This document shows positions 7,901 to 8,988 of a stretch of 8,988 nt of DNA, piece by piece (within the stretch, counting starts at the first letter, position 1; each line of letters starts with the position of its first letter). The notes below the pieces were generated by a model, which saw only the letters and a list, made by a program, of their open reading frames with translations, did not search any database and was not told the origin of the DNA. This DNA comes from an uncultured Eubacteriales bacterium (lineage in GTDB: Bacteria > Bacillota > Clostridia > Oscillospirales > Acutalibacteraceae): assembly GCA_900319255.1 (NCBI GenBank), contig ONNU01000291.1, forward strand, positions 1 through 8,988, given 5' to 3'. The position numbers were made by a program, and so were the translations under genes.

Positions 7901-8580
7901 ACATCTATAAAACACATGCAAGAGCAGAAAAGAAGGTATGGATAAACCCTGTCAGAATAACAGATATCACTGCAGACAGCAATCCTATTTATACAGATAT
8001 CCCTGTACAAATAGGCGCAGAGCTTAATTGTTCTGATGATACAGCCAGCTTCTATGATTTCTACTATGAAATCTACGATCCGGAAGGCAGAGCTATCATT
8101 GCGTCTACAAATACTCATAGTGGAATAAGCTTTGTTCCGAAGCAGGCAGGTGATTATAAGGTCGTGCTGAATCTCAGCGGTGACGATAAGGTCATTGCAA
8201 AGAAAACAAAAACCATAACCGTTGAGGAAAACCCGACACCTCCTCCAGGAGGGATCCTTATTACCGTGGCGGTTATCAGCTACATTGAAAATGAAGGAAA
8301 TCAGCCCGATTACCGCCTGCATTACTGGAACGGCAGCTCAAGCGGAGATGCAGAGCTGACAGCTACCGGCGAAACCATAAAGGCAAGCGTAGGCTCATCC
8401 TACTGGAGCGGCGCAGAAAAGACATTTACCGTATATAAAGCGATCATTCCGGAAGATTCCACCGGCTTCAAATTCCATATCGGAGACCGCTGGTTCGGCT
8501 CGGACGGAAATGTTTCCACAAGCAACGGAGTATACATCTTCAATTACTCAGGCGATAAAGCGAAGTACGATAATTTCTGA
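4960..8580 (+). CDS. Secreted papain-like cysteine peptidase with Ig-like domains and conserved C-terminal module, copy 2
   Basis: This 1206-residue paralogue of the gene at 848 has the same domain order. The signal peptide (MIRRKKSILAG..., cleavage near residue 26) aligns with copy 1 residue for residue. The pro-region is more acidic (Glu/Asp/Ala-rich) and accounts for a 9-residue length gain. Peptidase residues are Q211, C217 in QGSLGSC (followed by AVFA), H387 in GGHGM and N420 in NSW, with the calcium-loop-like segment D401-E412 (DINGNNVPDAGE) between His and Asn. Ig/PKD-like segments begin near 699, 805, 908 and 994; the linker ENPTPPPGG follows 1089 and the C-terminal module runs from about 1100 to 1206. 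All four active-site residues are kept, so both copies look functional rather than one being a decoy. Its own leader and the hairpin upstream suggest separate transcription. Secretion is well supported; substrate and anchoring are unknown. Confidence 0.9.
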   Translation: MIRRKKSILAGLVAAVMALSSSVTTAALPGEAGQENAGQANDAVIEGRESSADEEKNVDAQITDASSADEMKEAVRAELLSQELPRRMSGAVSVISATEEKTASVSTQQTAVTGEAGGSADVPEKAEETEDTGTPALTHPIGESCNELYSGYATGRLPSDKDDDSIPVIRTQSDYYAAAFGESSRNKPRAVVLPERVDNSQSPYFPAIGDQGSLGSCAVFASVYYQFTYMYNKAHGIVTTPENTFSAKFTYNHVNHADKDAGSTFIANYRELTEFGAATLSEVPYDNDVKSWCPEESIYRNAAGRRLESFEEFELIGKEDSFITSTDDEDLLPIKTALANGEVLTCGTFISSWRKVNLKSCDSDPSVNKDYVGKESVISCDGIEGGHGMTIVGYDDTIWTDINGNNVPDAGEFGALRIANSWDPTYSDKGFIWVSYDALNKTSQVQGAYNAEKRECIFDEIYRISVRKNYEPRYFIRYTANTNDRYNFCLKVNGEWANTSVSKSVLPQDINTFCDKLSFDGTHDAKDATLVYDLDNVLKELHADSIEEISLSVTLEGVSYNDTFYKVKDVEIYDEKNPSVKYKADSGIPFELSSGENTVLIRKTDPDIAVIYYYGYESPLISYKLAGSSSSEDNQPMYTSIEAEGYDSKYVIRLDGKEYADVSFGDASGHKDDNNGSFYRAVRGTNKFYTPGAGAPLTSTFQFRYTGEADRNVYQYVQGFPSGGCIPYKVKLQVFDLATNTMIDDGEYCIPFYGQEFLDSGTVYYHFTEEGKFRVKAIVTDARGQSFSESQDITIKDKYFIYSRFEITNTEETLQPGVEINFLAETEYDDQVPGYYYHDLVILRDGIEVYRKEGIEPAESDIENKHGKVITSFTPELGGKYTAIISRITLENEYNFAKLDFEVSDPELTITRFSVSPESDLHVGEVLKTSVVVDGASRSRTTTLTMYKNGAPVTVPADINSTIRMPYVTGPCTIVADVYDNIYKTHARAEKKVWINPVRITDITADSNPIYTDIPVQIGAELNCSDDTASFYDFYYEIYDPEGRAIIASTNTHSGISFVPKQAGDYKVVLNLSGDDKVIAKKTKTITVEENPTPPPGGILITVAVISYIENEGNQPDYRLHYWNGSSSGDAELTATGETIKASVGSSYWSGAEKTFTVYKAIIPEDSTGFKFHIGDRWFGSDGNVSTSNGVYIFNYSGDKAKYDNF
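8257..8580 (+). repeat. Conserved C-terminal module coding block, copy 2
   Basis: This is the gapless counterpart of 4112-4435, at about 86% nucleotide identity by hand count. The segment just before it, the fourth Ig-like domain, is only about half identical at protein level. The sharp change coincides with the Pro-rich linker, as expected of an independently exchanged or specially constrained module. Confidence 0.75.
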
Positions 8581-8600
8581 AAACTGAAAACCTGATAACC

Positions 8601-8648
8601 CTTCCCCGGGAGCAGCAAATAACGCCGCCCCGGGGAAGATTTCATTTT
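8601..8648 (+). terminator. Probable intrinsic terminator of copy 2
   Basis: A perfect 10-bp stem is formed by CTTCCCCGGG (8601-8610) and CCCGGGGAAG (8629-8638) with an 18-base loop, followed by a T-rich ATTTCATTTT. It begins 20 bases after the stop codon of the second large gene. The T tract is interrupted, so efficiency is uncertain. Confidence 0.75.
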
Positions 8649-8812
8649 GCTGCTGCTGAAGCCCGGCAATGTACAGGGGATAAGGAAAGGGGATTGCAAA
8701 TGAAGTATGCCTCAGCGCATGAAAGCAGAACAGCGGTTTACCTTTTCTACCCTCAGCGGAAATATCGGTTCCACGGATTCAGAAAGGAGCCTGCTCAGAA
8801 AATTTTTGTTCC

Positions 8813-8840
8813 CCCCTTACCATCCAACTATAACACGCGG
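8813..8840. repeat. Degenerate repeat, unit A
   Basis: CCCCTTAC followed by a variable patch and TATAACACGCG matches 8961-8988 at 23 of 28 positions, including an identical 11-base end. Weaker similarity extends upstream for about 80 bases. The family and function are unknown. Confidence 0.55.
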
Positions 8841-8960
8841 AAACGAAAGTAAAGCACTGTCAGACCTGTCCCGCGATTTTGACACCGGCGGCACGCCGGC
8901 GGTTCGTGTAAAATATTTCTGGGACTTTTCATAGAAGTTGGCTGAGAATAATTTCATTCT

Positions 8961-8988
8961 CCCCTTACTACCTAAGTATAACACGCGA
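8961..8988. repeat. Degenerate repeat, unit B (runs off the window)
   Basis: This is the second copy of the motif at 8813-8840, exactly 148 bases downstream and touching the window edge, so further units may follow outside. Confidence 0.55.

Larger units (their letters stand above)
608..8580 (+). repeat. Tandem gene duplication, unit about 4.1 kb (608-4715 and 4716-8580)
   Basis: Both the leader and the whole coding sequence occur twice in the same orientation. Offsets are 4108 bases in the leader, 4112 at the start codon and 4145 at the stop codon, so only small length changes have accumulated. Catalytic residues shift by +9 (Gln, Cys, His, Asn) and the C-terminal linker by +11. Third codon positions are widely diverged in most of the gene, so the duplication is old. 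The second unit lacks a counterpart of the 4436-4715 spacer: the two 3' flanks are not alike. Confidence 0.9.
8649..8988. other. Terminal stretch without a convincing gene
   Basis: No open frame here has support from both a good start site and a recognisable protein. The stretch holds a degenerate repeat spaced 148 bases apart (8813-8840 and 8961-8988) and a small hairpin, CCGGCG-GCA-CGCCGG (8885-8899). A run resembling a ribosome binding site (AAGGAAAGGGG, 8682-8692) precedes a possible 50-residue frame at 8700-8852, too weak to call. Confidence 0.4.

Noticed and set aside
7366..8322. 318-residue minus strand open frame
   Set aside because: It is a shadow of the second peptidase gene: Cys/Ile-rich, without a domain, and antisense to sequence clearly conserved in the + strand frame of both copies.
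1..8580. An operon or functional link between gdhA and the peptidase genes
   Set aside because: A strong terminator (549-597) and a separate leader lie between them; proximity alone does not support a shared role.
8700..8852. 50-residue + strand frame (MKYASAHE...) preceded by AAGGAAAGGGG at 7 bases
   Set aside because: The start signal is plausible, but the frame is short, ends in repeat sequence, and the corresponding part of repeat unit B is in another frame with changes not biased to third codon positions.
8707..8934. 75-residue + strand open frame after the second terminator
   Set aside because: It has no ribosome binding site at a usable distance, overlaps the repeat units, has unusual composition and matches no family I recognise.
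8817..8957. 46-residue minus strand frame (MKLFSANF...) between the two repeat motifs
   Set aside because: The purine-rich run is only about 1 base from the ATG, too close for a normal ribosome binding site, and there is no recognisable protein. It is kept only as part of the repeat finding.

Overview
The window looks like chromosomal DNA from a gut-type, low-to-moderate GC Firmicute of the Ruminococcus group (Oscillospiraceae). This is inferred from the strong AAAGGAGG ribosome binding sites, the AT-rich leaders and the very large secreted modular proteins; no rRNA or other marker gene is present to fix the species.

Layout, all on the + strand: (1) bases 1-519 are the 3' end of an NADP-type glutamate dehydrogenase gene (gdhA), closed by a strong intrinsic terminator at 549-597. 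(2) An AT-rich leader (608-796) precedes a 1195-residue secreted protein (848-4435). (3) A spacer follows with a perfect 14-bp GC-rich hairpin (4489-4520) and an otherwise featureless stretch (4521-4715). (4) A second copy of the same leader (4716-4904, gapless at a constant offset of 4108 bases) precedes a 1206-residue paralogue (4960-8580). (5) A terminator-like hairpin lies at 8601-8648. (6) The last 340 bases hold no convincing gene but contain a degenerate repeat spaced 148 bases apart that runs off the window.

The two large proteins are tandem duplicates with one architecture: Sec signal peptide, Ala/Ser/Glu-rich pro-region, a papain-like (clan CA, C1-type) cysteine peptidase domain with Gln/Cys/His/Asn all in place, a poorly recognisable beta-rich region, about four Ig/PKD-like beta-sandwich segments, a Pro-rich linker, and a C-terminal module of about 106 residues. 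Two points stand out. A calcium-loop-like 12-residue segment sits between the catalytic His and Asn. The C-terminal module is far more conserved between the copies (about 88% of residues by hand count) than the domain just before it (about half). The shared leaders suggest parallel regulation from separate promoters rather than one operon. The terminator after gdhA argues against a functional link with glutamate metabolism.

The best candidate for something undescribed is this pair of duplicated, multi-domain secreted peptidases with a conserved, probably ligand-binding or anchoring, C-terminal module and a shared leader. I see no phage, insertion sequence, CRISPR, tRNA or rRNA.
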